This document shows positions 42,974-51,839 of a DNA stretch of 64,000 bases, in pieces; position 1 is the first letter of the stretch, and every line of letters begins with the position of its first letter. The notes under the pieces were generated by a model. That model was not told the origin of the DNA. It made no database searches and saw nothing but the letters and a program-made list of their open reading frames with translations. Both the position numbers and the translations under genes were made by a program. Source of the DNA: Myxococcales bacterium (lineage in GTDB: Bacteria; Myxococcota_A; Polyangia; Palsa-1104; JAEUJZ01); the NCBI GenBank assembly GCA_016794465.1, contig JAEUKA010000089.1, forward strand, positions 1 to 64,000, read 5' to 3'.

Positions 42974-45900
42974 GTGGCACTGCGATTTCAACCAGGAGGA
43001 ACTCTCAAAGAGGGATCTTTCTACGTCGAAAGACCCGCTGATCGCGAGCTCCCAGAAGCGCTCTCGCAGGGGGAGTTCTGTTATGTCTTGGCGCCGCGCC
43101 AGATCGGCAAGTCCAGTCTGCGGGTACGCACCGCCAAGATCCTGCAGTCACAGGGAGTCCGCTGTGCGGGCATCGATCTGACCAAGATTGGTAGCCAGGA
43201 GCTGAATCCGGATGCGTGGTTCTATGCGCTGTCGCAGGAAGTGGCGCTTCAGCTTCAGCTTCCCCGCGATCCGTGGGAGTTCTGGCAGCGTCATCAGGCG
43301 ACGACAGCTACGCATCGCTTCACGCTCTTTCTCCGCAAGGAAGTCCTGACGCAAGTGTCACAGCGGGTCGTGCTGTTCATCGATGAGATCGACACCGTGC
43401 TGTCGCTTCCTTTTTCTAGCGACGACTTTTTTGCAGCGATTCGCGCCGTCTTTAATGATCGAGCAGAGGACTCGGATCTCGATCGACTGACCTTCTGTCT
43501 GGTGGGAGTCGCCGCACCAGCAGATCTGATCAAGAACCCAACGCGGACTCCCTTCAACATCGGTCGCGGGATTGTGCTGGAGGACTTTCTGCCCGATGAA
43601 GCCGCCGTCTTTCTGCCAGGACTGTTAGATGCAGGAGGTGATCCTTCGCGGCTGCTGGCGGCGGTGATGTCCTGGACCGATGGCCATCCCTACATGACCC
43701 AGCGGATCTGTGAGGCCCTGACCCACGATCAGAGCACCGACTCAGAAGAGGATCGGGTTCATCGCATCGTTGAAGCAGTCTTTCTGCGAGAAGGCCGCAA
43801 CCGCGAACCGAACTTGACCTATGTGGAAAGCCGACTCCGCAATCACCAGCAGCTCGGACCGATGCTCAGCCTGTATCGCAACCTGCTGATGGCAGAGCCC
43901 ATCTTGGCGGAACGGGATGATCCGGTGCAGATGGAGCTGCATCTGTCAGGGCTGGTTGCGCGACGGAACATCGATGGTCACACCCGACTTGCGGTGCGCA
44001 ACCAGATCTTCGCCACCGTGTACGATCTCGCTTGGGTTCGATCCAAGGAGTCCCGGCGAATGCTGGATGAGCCGCTGCTGCGCTGGATTGGTTCCGGAAA
44101 GCAGAATGACTTCCTGCTGCGCGGTGAGGCACTCAAGCAGTCGATCGACTGGTCGAAAGGTCGCCGCGACATCACCGATGAAGAGAGAGAGTTTCTGCTG
44201 GCAGGACTGGAGGCGGCCCAAAAAGAAGAACAGACCCGCCGTCAAGCAGCGGAAGAGAAGAATCGGGCAGAGCGGGCAGAGGCTCAGACTCGGGCAACCC
44301 GCCAGATCATCATCGTGCTCATTGCTGCGCTGATCGTCCTTTTGGGGGCTCTCACTGGTGTGGCCTCGCAGTACGTTCGCGCCGAGCAGCAGCGCAGACT
44401 GGCGGAAGACAGTGCTCTGGCAGAGCGAGGAATGCGCGCAGCAGTCGTTGCACGTCAGCCCGGCAGACAGATTGAAGCGCTGGTTTCTGGCATCCAAGTG
44501 GTGGGACATAGTCTCAAGGAATCGGAGCGTGGGCGGCCACTACCCTCGACGGCAACCGAGGGACTCTTGGTCGCCTCGCGGGCCGGTGTCTACTCACGCG
44601 TCCTGCTGGGGCATAAAGATGAAATCCGCTCGGCTCTGTTTTCCCCGGATGGTCGTTACGTAGTGAGTGCAAGCATCGATAGGACGGCCCGGATCTGGGA
44701 TGCTCAGACAGGGGAGACAGTTCGTATCTTGACCGGGCACAGCGCCGGCATCCGCTGGGCATCGTACTCTCCCGATGGTCGCCACATCGTCACTGCATCG
44801 GAAGACAACACCGCCCGGATCTGGGACGCTCAGTCTGGCCAGATGCTCCTGGTGTTGCGGGGTCACACCGCAGAGCTGCGCAGCGCTGCCTACTCACCTA
44901 ACGGACAGTTCATCGTGACCGCCAGTGCCGACAGGACCACCAGAATCTGGGACGCCGCGACCGGCCATGAGCTACGAAAGCTAGAGGCGCATCTGTTGGG
45001 AGTCCTCTCTGCCGTCTACTCTGCCGATGGGACGCGCATTCTGACAGCGAGTCTTGATCAGACCGCACGGATCTGGGATGCAGAGTCCGGCAAGGTCCTG
45101 ATGATCCTTGAGGGCCACGCCAATGCGATCCGCTCAGCAGCATTTTCCCCCGACGGAAAGTTCATTGTGACAGCGAGCTACGACAACACGGTGCGACTCT
45201 GTAGTGCAGAGACAGGGAAGTCTGTCTTCGCCTTGGAAGGGCACTCCAGTGAGCTGCGCACAGCAGTCTATTCCCCGGACGGTAGACACATTCTGACGGC
45301 CAGCTTGGATCAGACAGCGCGGATCTGGGATGCAGAGACTGGCAGACTCCTGACTTCTCTGGAGGGCCACACCAGCGGAGTCCGCTCGGCTGCGTATTCT
45401 TCCGACGGTAAGTACATCGTAACCGCCAGCTATGATCACACCGTACGGATCTGGGACATTCATCGCGGACGAGTACTGCTTCCGATGGACGGACACACCA
45501 ATCCAGTCCGCTCGGCGCTCTATTCCCCCGATGGTCTGTCGATTGTCACTGCGAGTCTCGATCACACAGCCCGGGTCTGGGATGTGAAGACCGGCGTGAC
45601 TCGCCTTGTCTTGGTGGGACACATTGATGGAGTCCGCTGGGCTTCCTATTCTCCTGATGGCAAGCGGATCGTGACGGCCAGCTACGACAAGACGGCGCGA
45701 GTCTGGGATGCTGCCACCGGACAGCAGCAGCTGACGCTGAGTGGCCACAAGAGCGGAGTCCTAAGTGCCGAGTTTTCACCGACTGGTACTCACATTGTGA
45801 CAGCCAGTGATGACTTCAGTGCCCGCGTCTGGGATGCCAGCACGGGCCAAGAGCTGGTTCAGCTGCTTGGTCACACGCTATCGGTGCAGTCCGCTGCATT

Positions 45901-46447
45901 CTCTCCAGATGGCAAGCGTGTCGTGACTGCGAGCCTAGATCACTTTGCCAAGGTCTGGGATGTCAAAACCGGCGCAGCCTTGCTCACCATTCCAGGGAGT
46001 ACGAAGCGACTGCTGGATGCTACCTATTCCCCTGATGGGCGTCACGTAGCCACCAGCAGCGATGACAACACCGCACACATTTGGGATGCGCAGACGGGCG
46101 CTAGCGTGGTGGCTCTCATCGGTCACGTTAACGGCGTTCGGTCCGTTGCATACTCCCGTGATGGCAAGTATGTGGTGACCGCGAGCTATGACAACACTGC
46201 GCGAATCTGGGATGTCAAGACCGGAGCCAGCCTGCTGACGCTGGAAGGACACACCAACGGAATCAACTCTGCAGCCTTCTCTCCTGATAGTCGGCACATC
46301 GTGACTGCCAGCTCCGATCGCACCGCGAAGATTCATCCATCCTCGATTGCGGACTACTTCACCGTGGCCTGCAATCTGCTTCGCTACGACGTGGAGTTTG
46401 AAAAAGTCCACGCAGTATGCGCCCCCTATGTCGGAAAGTGGCCGTAG
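42974..46447 (+). CDS. nSTAND-like ATPase with membrane helix and 14 WD40 repeats
   Basis: A 1157-residue protein starting at GTG 42974. Residues 10-330: AAA_35/nSTAND-like ATPase, Walker A APRQIGKSSL (about 40), Walker B VVLFIDEIDTVL (about 135). A charged coiled-coil stretch (about 400-440, EEKNRAERAEAQTRAT) precedes the membrane helix IIIVLIAALIVLLGALTGVA (443-463). Residues 546-1133 hold 14 WD40 repeats of exactly 42 residues (consensus HTxGVRSAAYSPDGKxIVTASxDxTARIWDAxTGxxLLxLEG), probably two seven-bladed propellers outside the ATPase side. Blades are unusually alike. STAND proteins with such repeats are sensors; the partner is the kinase/protease upstream. Confidence 0.9.
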   Translation: MALRFQPGGTLKEGSFYVERPADRELPEALSQGEFCYVLAPRQIGKSSLRVRTAKILQSQGVRCAGIDLTKIGSQELNPDAWFYALSQEVALQLQLPRDPWEFWQRHQATTATHRFTLFLRKEVLTQVSQRVVLFIDEIDTVLSLPFSSDDFFAAIRAVFNDRAEDSDLDRLTFCLVGVAAPADLIKNPTRTPFNIGRGIVLEDFLPDEAAVFLPGLLDAGGDPSRLLAAVMSWTDGHPYMTQRICEALTHDQSTDSEEDRVHRIVEAVFLREGRNREPNLTYVESRLRNHQQLGPMLSLYRNLLMAEPILAERDDPVQMELHLSGLVARRNIDGHTRLAVRNQIFATVYDLAWVRSKESRRMLDEPLLRWIGSGKQNDFLLRGEALKQSIDWSKGRRDITDEEREFLLAGLEAAQKEEQTRRQAAEEKNRAERAEAQTRATRQIIIVLIAALIVLLGALTGVASQYVRAEQQRRLAEDSALAERGMRAAVVARQPGRQIEALVSGIQVVGHSLKESERGRPLPSTATEGLLVASRAGVYSRVLLGHKDEIRSALFSPDGRYVVSASIDRTARIWDAQTGETVRILTGHSAGIRWASYSPDGRHIVTASEDNTARIWDAQSGQMLLVLRGHTAELRSAAYSPNGQFIVTASADRTTRIWDAATGHELRKLEAHLLGVLSAVYSADGTRILTASLDQTARIWDAESGKVLMILEGHANAIRSAAFSPDGKFIVTASYDNTVRLCSAETGKSVFALEGHSSELRTAVYSPDGRHILTASLDQTARIWDAETGRLLTSLEGHTSGVRSAAYSSDGKYIVTASYDHTVRIWDIHRGRVLLPMDGHTNPVRSALYSPDGLSIVTASLDHTARVWDVKTGVTRLVLVGHIDGVRWASYSPDGKRIVTASYDKTARVWDAATGQQQLTLSGHKSGVLSAEFSPTGTHIVTASDDFSARVWDASTGQELVQLLGHTLSVQSAAFSPDGKRVVTASLDHFAKVWDVKTGAALLTIPGSTKRLLDATYSPDGRHVATSSDDNTAHIWDAQTGASVVALIGHVNGVRSVAYSRDGKYVVTASYDNTARIWDVKTGASLLTLEGHTNGINSAAFSPDSRHIVTASSDRTAKIHPSSIADYFTVACNLLRYDVEFEKVHAVCAPYVGKWP

Positions 46448-46570
46448 GAGTTTGTGCACGTCCAGAGGCGACTCCGCTGCCATGGTTGTCCTGGACGGTC
46501 GCACGCATGCACATTGACTAGAGAGTATGGAATCCCTGGGCGTTCGCGATAGTCTGCCCCCGGAGGAACC

Positions 46571-47368
46571 ATGACTGACTCCCAATCGACCGAGCCCCGC
46601 ATCACCACCGAAGTTCGCGGCCACGTCTTTCTCATCGGACTCCATCGCGCCAAGAAGAAGAACGCCTTCGACTTGCAGATGCTTCGCGAGTACGCCGCTG
46701 CGTTCGTTGAGCTGGATCGCAACCCCGAGCTTCGGGTCGGCCTGGTCTTCGCCCACGGCAGCGACTTTACCGCCGGACTCGACCTCGCCAACGTCGGCCC
46801 CGCAGTCGCCGCTGGGCAGAGCCTCTTTCTCGATGGCGCCATCGATCCGTTTCGCATGCAAGGCCCCATCTGTCGCAAGCCCATCATCGGCGCCGCGCAG
46901 GGTCTGTGCCTGACCATCGGCATCGAGATGCTCTTGTCGTTCGACATCCGCCTCGCCGCCACCGGCACCCGCTTCGGTCAAATCGAGATCAAGCGCGGCA
47001 TCTTTCCGTTCGGCGGCGGCACGTTCCGCTGGGTGTCCAACTGCGGCTGGGGCAACGCGATGCGCTACCTGCTCACCGCCGATGAGCTAGACGCCACCGA
47101 GGCACTCCGCATCGGGCTCATCCAAGAAGTCGTGCCGCCCGAGCAGCTGCTGCCGCGCGCCCTGGAGCTGGCCGAGCGCGTCGCCGCCCAAGCGCCCCTC
47201 GGAGTCCAGGAAACCCTGCTGTCGGCGCACCGCTCCATCGTCGCCGCCGAGCAAGCCGCCATCGCAGAGCTTCAGCCCGCACTCCGCCGCATCATGGCCA
47301 CCGAAGACGCCCAAGAAGGCGTCGCCTCCTTCGTCGAGCGCCGCGCCGGCAACTTCAAAGGCCGCTAG
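46571..47368 (+). CDS. Enoyl-CoA hydratase/isomerase family (crotonase)
   Basis: A 265-residue crotonase-fold protein. The oxyanion segments are GSDFTAGLDL and PIIGAAQGLCLTIGIEML, followed by FGQIEIKRGIFPFGGGTFRWV. It would hydrate or isomerise an acyl-CoA double bond in fatty acid degradation, or act in an acyl-CoA side route. At the site of the second catalytic Glu the family pattern is changed to Gly/Gly-rich (FPFGGGTF), so isomerase or other activity is possible. RBS GGAGG. It stands alone. Confidence 0.85.
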   Translation: MTDSQSTEPRITTEVRGHVFLIGLHRAKKKNAFDLQMLREYAAAFVELDRNPELRVGLVFAHGSDFTAGLDLANVGPAVAAGQSLFLDGAIDPFRMQGPICRKPIIGAAQGLCLTIGIEMLLSFDIRLAATGTRFGQIEIKRGIFPFGGGTFRWVSNCGWGNAMRYLLTADELDATEALRIGLIQEVVPPEQLLPRALELAERVAAQAPLGVQETLLSAHRSIVAAEQAAIAELQPALRRIMATEDAQEGVASFVERRAGNFKGR

Positions 47369-47633
47369 AACTGTTGCTACCCCGGCTCTTTGTGCAGCTC
47401 CGGGGCCAAGTTGAAGCGCCGCTGCGCCGAGACAGCGTCTCGTTCGCAACCTGCCGCTCGTAGAAACTCAAGCGTCGAGAGCGTTCCATGCGTGGTTTAC
47501 GAAACTGTTCTTGACGTAATCGGCTTGTCGAGCAGCTTGTCCTACTCTGGAAGCGGACCTGAGGCGTGTGAGGCTTGCCCCAAGACGTGGCCCAGCAGCG
47601 ACAAAAGCACTGTCGCACCGTTGTGCAAGCCGC
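47369..47633. other. Intergenic stretch before repeat array 2, no gene seen
   Basis: Short frames on both strands lack motifs. The last part (about 47600-47633, GCACTGTCGCACCGTTGTGCAAGCCGC) already resembles a decayed unit of the array that follows. Confidence 0.5.
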
Positions 47634-47968
47634 GATGACAGTGCGGAAGCTCGGAACAACCGTTGTTTGGGTCGCGATGACGGTTCGGAACTTCGGAACG
47701 CCGTTGTTTGGGCCGCGATGACGGTTCGGAGCTTCGGAACAACCGTTGTGCGGGCCGCGATGACGGTTCGGAAGCGCGGAACAGCCGTTGTTTAGGCCGC
47801 GATGACGGTTCGGAAGCTCGGAACAAGCGTTGTTTGGGCCGCGATGACGGTTCGGAGCTTCGGAACAAGCGTTGTTTGGGCCGCGATGACGGTTCGGAGC
47901 TTCGGAACAAGCGTTGTGCGGGCTGGGATGACGGGTTGTGGACGCAATCGAGCGTTGTGCGGGCCGCC
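47634..47968. repeat. Array of eight 42-bp tandem repeats with dyad centre (array 2)
   Basis: Units begin with GATGAC at 47634, 47676, 47717, 47759, 47801, 47843, 47885 and 47927 (42 bp each, one of 41). The consensus runs GATGACGGTTCGGAGC, TTCGGAACAA, CCGTTGTTTGGGCCGC. The centre is an imperfect dyad GTTC.GA...TC.GAAC, and it reads GAGCTTC in some units and GAAGCTC in others, which are reverse complements. The last unit is degenerate. There are no variable spacers. The array lies 115 bp upstream of the coiled-coil gene. Confidence 0.92.
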
Positions 47969-48083
47969 AAGCAGAAGATTTTTGAAAAACGACGCTTGCG
48001 GGCGGGCGAATCGTACCTATCCATTCATTTCGGTCATTTGGTGGACCAATCAACACACCATTTTCAGACATGAAAGGACTTGT

Positions 48084-48974
48084 ATGCGAACGCTTCCGTA
48101 TGGTTTTCCCCTGCTCAACTTGGTGGCGGAGCTGAGCTTCACCATCGCACAGCTCAAGGCGCATCCGCTGGGCGCGCCTTATGTCAAAGAGTTTGAAGAC
48201 CTGCATGCGGCCACGATCAAGACGCTGTTGCGTCAGCTAGAGCTGGTCGCCGTGCAGGCCACTGCCGAGGCCAAGGTGCAGCGCTCAGATGACACGCTCA
48301 CCCAGCTGCTCGAGCTTATCAACCTGGCCCTGGCCAGCGTGACGGACCGCAGCTCGCCGCTGTATCAGCGATTCTTCGGCAACCAGCGCCCGAGCGAGGT
48401 GAAGCGCCTGATCCTGGGCTCGAAGCTGGAGCTGATGCAGGACTGGCTTCCCATCGTCAAGGGCACAACCATTCCAGAGCTGGCGGCACAAGCGACCCCG
48501 CTGGAGACAGCGGTCAAGGTGGCCGATGGAGCGGCGCAGGCGCTGCACACCGCCGAGCAGCAGCTCACCGACTGGAGCGAGATCGGCGCGTACAAAGAGC
48601 TGATCGACAAAGTGAATGGCACGCGCAAGGCGACCCACGGCAAGCTCGCGGAGCTGGTTCACAAGCATCCCGAGTCGAACCTGCCGAAGGACTTTGCCGA
48701 GCAGTTCTTTGCCCAACACCAGCGCCCGGCTGCTCCGACTCGCAAGGAGCTGGTGGCAAAGATCGCGCGGACGGAGCAGCGGCTCACCCGGCTTCGGCAG
48801 CAGCTGGCCGAGCAGGACGAGCGTCAGGCCCTGGCCGAGCGGACCCAGCGCGAGTCGCAGGCGGCAGCACTGCGCCGCGAGGTTGCAGAGATCGAGCGCC
48901 GCGTTGAAGACGAGCGACTCCGGGCCAGCGCGCTCAAGTCCAAGCTGCAAGAGCTCTCTCCGCCCACTCCCTGA
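48084..48974 (+). CDS. Coiled-coil protein of unknown function
   Basis: A 296-residue soluble protein. The N-terminal 170 residues are helical and carry FTIAQLKAHPLGAPYVKEFEDLH and SSPLYQRFFGNQRPSEVKRLILG; the C-terminal part (about 220-290) is a strong coiled coil of Glu/Arg/Gln/Leu (RTEQRLTRLRQQLAEQDERQALAERTQRE...). I do not recognise a family. The start at ATG 48084 follows AAAGGA; the longer frame upstream runs through the repeat array and is discarded. No partner is adjacent. Confidence 0.7.
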   Translation: MRTLPYGFPLLNLVAELSFTIAQLKAHPLGAPYVKEFEDLHAATIKTLLRQLELVAVQATAEAKVQRSDDTLTQLLELINLALASVTDRSSPLYQRFFGNQRPSEVKRLILGSKLELMQDWLPIVKGTTIPELAAQATPLETAVKVADGAAQALHTAEQQLTDWSEIGAYKELIDKVNGTRKATHGKLAELVHKHPESNLPKDFAEQFFAQHQRPAAPTRKELVAKIARTEQRLTRLRQQLAEQDERQALAERTQRESQAAALRREVAEIERRVEDERLRASALKSKLQELSPPTP

Positions 48975-49107
48975 ACCACCGCCGACTAGCTCACCGTTCC
49001 CTTCCGCCGCCACCCTCGGCCCGAAGCACAAGTTCACCCTGCCCTTCTAAAGTGCCCGGTTGCTTTCCCTTCGCGGTCGCTCCACCTTTTATCTAGGAGG
49101 AGCGCTG

Positions 49108-50460
49108 ATGACTCCGAGCATCTGCAAGCTGCCGCACGGACCGAAGTCCGGTCTAGGGCTCTCGATTGCATCGTTGCGTGATCCAATAGGACTCAAGTAC
49201 CGGCTTGTGGCGCAGTTTGGCGATCTATTCACATTCCCCTCGCCGCTCGGGCCGATCATCCAGACCACCAATCCGCAAGACATCCAAGCCATCTTTTCCG
49301 CCGATCCGGGAAGCTTCGATGTCTTTGTCAAGCAGTTCATTGCGCCGTTTATGGGGGCTAGCTCGATCTTGCTTCTGACGGGACCTAAGCACACCAAGGC
49401 GCGCAAGGTGCTGATGCCTCCGTTTCACGGTGCCCGCATGCGTGCGTACGGTGAGACGATGCGCGAGATCACGGAGCGCCAAGCTGCGGGCTGGGAGGTC
49501 GGGAAGTCGTTCTCCACAGAGAAAAAGATGGCTGAGATCTCGCTGGAAGTGATCATTCGCACCGTGTTCGGACTCACGGACATCGCCCAGATTGCCCACT
49601 TTAGTCGCTTGACCAGGGACTACATTGACTCTTTTAGTCCGCTCATCGCCTTCTTTTTGTTTTTGCGGCACAACTTCTGCGGGATCGGTCCGTGGGCCAA
49701 GCTGCAGCGCTGCCGCCGACGAGTTGACGAAGTGCTCGATGCCGAGCTTGCCCGCTGCAAGCGCAGTCCGGAAGGACGGCAGGACATCCTGAGCTTGCTT
49801 GTGGCGGCTCGCTATGACGACGGCAGCCCCATGTCGGATGACGAGATCAAAGATCAGCTGCTGACCCTGCTCTTCGCCGGCCATGAAACCACCGCCATCG
49901 CGCTGTCGTGGGCTCTGTATCGTCTGTATCAGCGGGAGGATGTGCGCAAGCGCGTCCTGCAAGAGCTAGAGTCGCTCGGTCCGAGTCCAACTCCAGAAGC
50001 GATTGCGAAGCTGCCGTATCTGGAAGCGGTGTGCCACGAGACGCTGCGGCTTCATCCTGTGACGCTCGGCCTCGCGCGCTTGCTGACCCAGCCGCTCACT
50101 CTGCGGGAATACACGTTGCCGGCGGGAGCAACGGTTGCCGTGGACATCTACATGCTGCATCGGAATCCGGCGCTGTATCCGGAGCCGGAGTCTTTCCAAC
50201 CCGAGCGGTTTCTCAATCGAACCTATTCACCGTTTGAGTTCATGCCTTTCGGTGGTGGCCATCGGCGCTGCATTGGGGCCGCGTTCGCGCTGTATGAGAT
50301 GAAGCTGGTCTTGGCGACGCTGCTACCACTCGCATCGCTACGGCTTGTCCACAACCGTGAGCTGAAAGCCGTACCCCGAAGCTTTGTAGTTGGACCCGAG
50401 CAGGGTGCCCCGATGGTGCTACAGAGCCCCATCCTCCCGACGAGAAGCCTGTCAGCCTGA
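49108..50460 (+). CDS. Cytochrome P450
   Basis: A 450-residue P450 starting after AGGAGGAG. Landmarks are the I-helix oxygen groove LLTLLFAGHETTAIALSW, the K-helix ExxR (ETLRLHP), the PERF region (FQPERFLN) and the haem-binding loop FMPFGGGHRRCIGAAFA with the thiolate Cys. It is soluble-type without an N-terminal anchor; overall it is like the CYP110 group that oxidises fatty acids or terpenes. It is the first of a lipid-metabolism-like set; its 3' end overlaps the convergent FAD gene by 9 bp. No redox partner is adjacent. Confidence 0.93.
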   Translation: MTPSICKLPHGPKSGLGLSIASLRDPIGLKYRLVAQFGDLFTFPSPLGPIIQTTNPQDIQAIFSADPGSFDVFVKQFIAPFMGASSILLLTGPKHTKARKVLMPPFHGARMRAYGETMREITERQAAGWEVGKSFSTEKKMAEISLEVIIRTVFGLTDIAQIAHFSRLTRDYIDSFSPLIAFFLFLRHNFCGIGPWAKLQRCRRRVDEVLDAELARCKRSPEGRQDILSLLVAARYDDGSPMSDDEIKDQLLTLLFAGHETTAIALSWALYRLYQREDVRKRVLQELESLGPSPTPEAIAKLPYLEAVCHETLRLHPVTLGLARLLTQPLTLREYTLPAGATVAVDIYMLHRNPALYPEPESFQPERFLNRTYSPFEFMPFGGGHRRCIGAAFALYEMKLVLATLLPLASLRLVHNRELKAVPRSFVVGPEQGAPMVLQSPILPTRSLSA

Positions 50461-51747
50461 CCGCTCTGCCCTGTCTGGAGACGACTGATTCCGGTGCACT
50501 TGCTCGAGCAGCAGCTTCATCGCCGGAGACTGGGGAGAGAGCTCCCTCGCCGGCACCAGGGCAGACTTGAGCGCGCTCTCATGGCTGTCGGTTTCGATGG
50601 AATACATCCCGATTAGCCAGATGCCATCACGCCCCTGTAGCTCCGCCATTCGTTTTTGCAGCGTCCGATTTTCCGGGTTCATGATCAGGTGATGAAATGC
50701 CCGGCGGCAATAAAGCGGCGTCGGCGCCGGGCGCTGCGGTGGCATCCAGGTGCGGAAGACCGGCAGCTGGTCCCGCCAACCCGACCAGTCGGTCATCCAG
50801 GTGTGATCGCCCTCGTTGAACAGGTTGATCATCGACCAGTTATGGCGCTGCGCCGGCATGAACGAGGGGTCGCCGTGGATGACGATCTCCGTCTCGAAGT
50901 GGCGGAAACTGCGCGCAACGGTGTGCAGCCCGGCAGCGGCCGGAACATCGGCCAAGAGCCGCGCCGCGTCACGGGCCGAGGTCGCCAAGACCAGCCGGTC
51001 AAATCGCATCGCCTGCCCCTGCTCATCCTCCAGAACAAACCCAGATTCTTCGCGAATCCGGCGGATGCCGGTGCCCAGGCGCAGCGCAGTCCGGGTCAAC
51101 CGCTTCCCGAGCGTCTCGGTATAAACGGATATGCCGCCGTCGATTTCATATGTTCCGGCTTCACGCCCAGGGGAGCGGCGCATGACGCTCAGCAAAGAAT
51201 AGATGGGGAACTGCGGAATCTCAGCGAGCGGCGCGCCCCAGCTGGCCGATATGAACGGAAAAATAAACTCGGGCCCAAAGCTTGGCGAATAATGATTGTG
51301 CCGCAAATATTCGCTTAAGGTCATCGACCAGTCGCGGTCCCTGACCACCTGATCTGCGGACTCAGCGAGCCGCCGCAGCTGGAGCACATGGCGAAGCATG
51401 CGCGCCGAGCGCAGCAGCGATAGGACATGGCGCGGCGAACGCGGAGGCAAGACCACAGTATGGCGGTGTGGGCGATCAACAAACGAGATGTGGGTTGGAC
51501 ACCATCGTAACGGGACATCGAGCAGCCGCAGCAGCGCCAATAAATATGGAAAAGAAACATCGAAAAAAAAGCGTGCACCCGTCTCTGCATAAACGGTCTG
51601 GGCTCCGAGCGATACCGGGAACGTATGGGCATGCCCACCCAGGAATGGTTCGCGGTCGAACAGCGTAACTTCGTGCTCATCCTGCAGGAACCAAGCCGCC
51701 ATCATACCGGATACTCCGGCGCCGACTACTGCAATCCGCATGTTCAT
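50452..51747 (-). CDS. FAD-dependent amine-oxidase-fold oxidoreductase
   Basis: A 431-residue flavoprotein: VVGAGVSGMMAAWFLQDEHEVTLFDRE is the dinucleotide-binding motif with the Glu that binds the ribose, followed by FLGGHAHT. A later segment is DRLVLATSARDAARLL and the end has IWLIGMYSIETDSHESALKSA (FAD-binding C-terminal motif). Related proteins (COG2907) occur with cyclopropane-fatty-acid-like synthases and desaturases; the methyltransferase across the gap (51840) fits that association. It is divergent from that gene. Confidence 0.8.
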   Translation of the reverse strand: MNMRIAVVGAGVSGMMAAWFLQDEHEVTLFDREPFLGGHAHTFPVSLGAQTVYAETGARFFFDVSFPYLLALLRLLDVPLRWCPTHISFVDRPHRHTVVLPPRSPRHVLSLLRSARMLRHVLQLRRLAESADQVVRDRDWSMTLSEYLRHNHYSPSFGPEFIFPFISASWGAPLAEIPQFPIYSLLSVMRRSPGREAGTYEIDGGISVYTETLGKRLTRTALRLGTGIRRIREESGFVLEDEQGQAMRFDRLVLATSARDAARLLADVPAAAGLHTVARSFRHFETEIVIHGDPSFMPAQRHNWSMINLFNEGDHTWMTDWSGWRDQLPVFRTWMPPQRPAPTPLYCRRAFHHLIMNPENRTLQKRMAELQGRDGIWLIGMYSIETDSHESALKSALVPARELSPQSPAMKLLLEQVHRNQSSPDRAERSG

Positions 51748-51839
51748 CCTCGAGAAATATTGTTTTCTTTCCCGGACGAAAGGTATGTTGTTTCAACAAT
51801 AGGGGCAACAGAAACAATTCTGCCCAACGCGGAGAGCTC

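Noticed and set aside
46459..46497. Intrinsic terminator after the WD40 gene
   Set aside because: A 7-bp stem (CGTCCAG/CTGGACG) with a 25-nt loop and no T run is too weak to call.
45935..46981. Minus-strand frame across the WD40 gene and the crotonase gene
   Set aside because: It overlaps two well-supported genes and has no motif.
47634..47968. CRISPR array
   Set aside because: Same reason as array 1: contiguous identical units with no spacers.
47542..48024. Repeat proteins on either strand of array 2
   Set aside because: Open frames on both strands are a consequence of the 42-bp period; the plus-strand one merges with the coiled-coil gene, whose own ATG at 48084 has a ribosome site.
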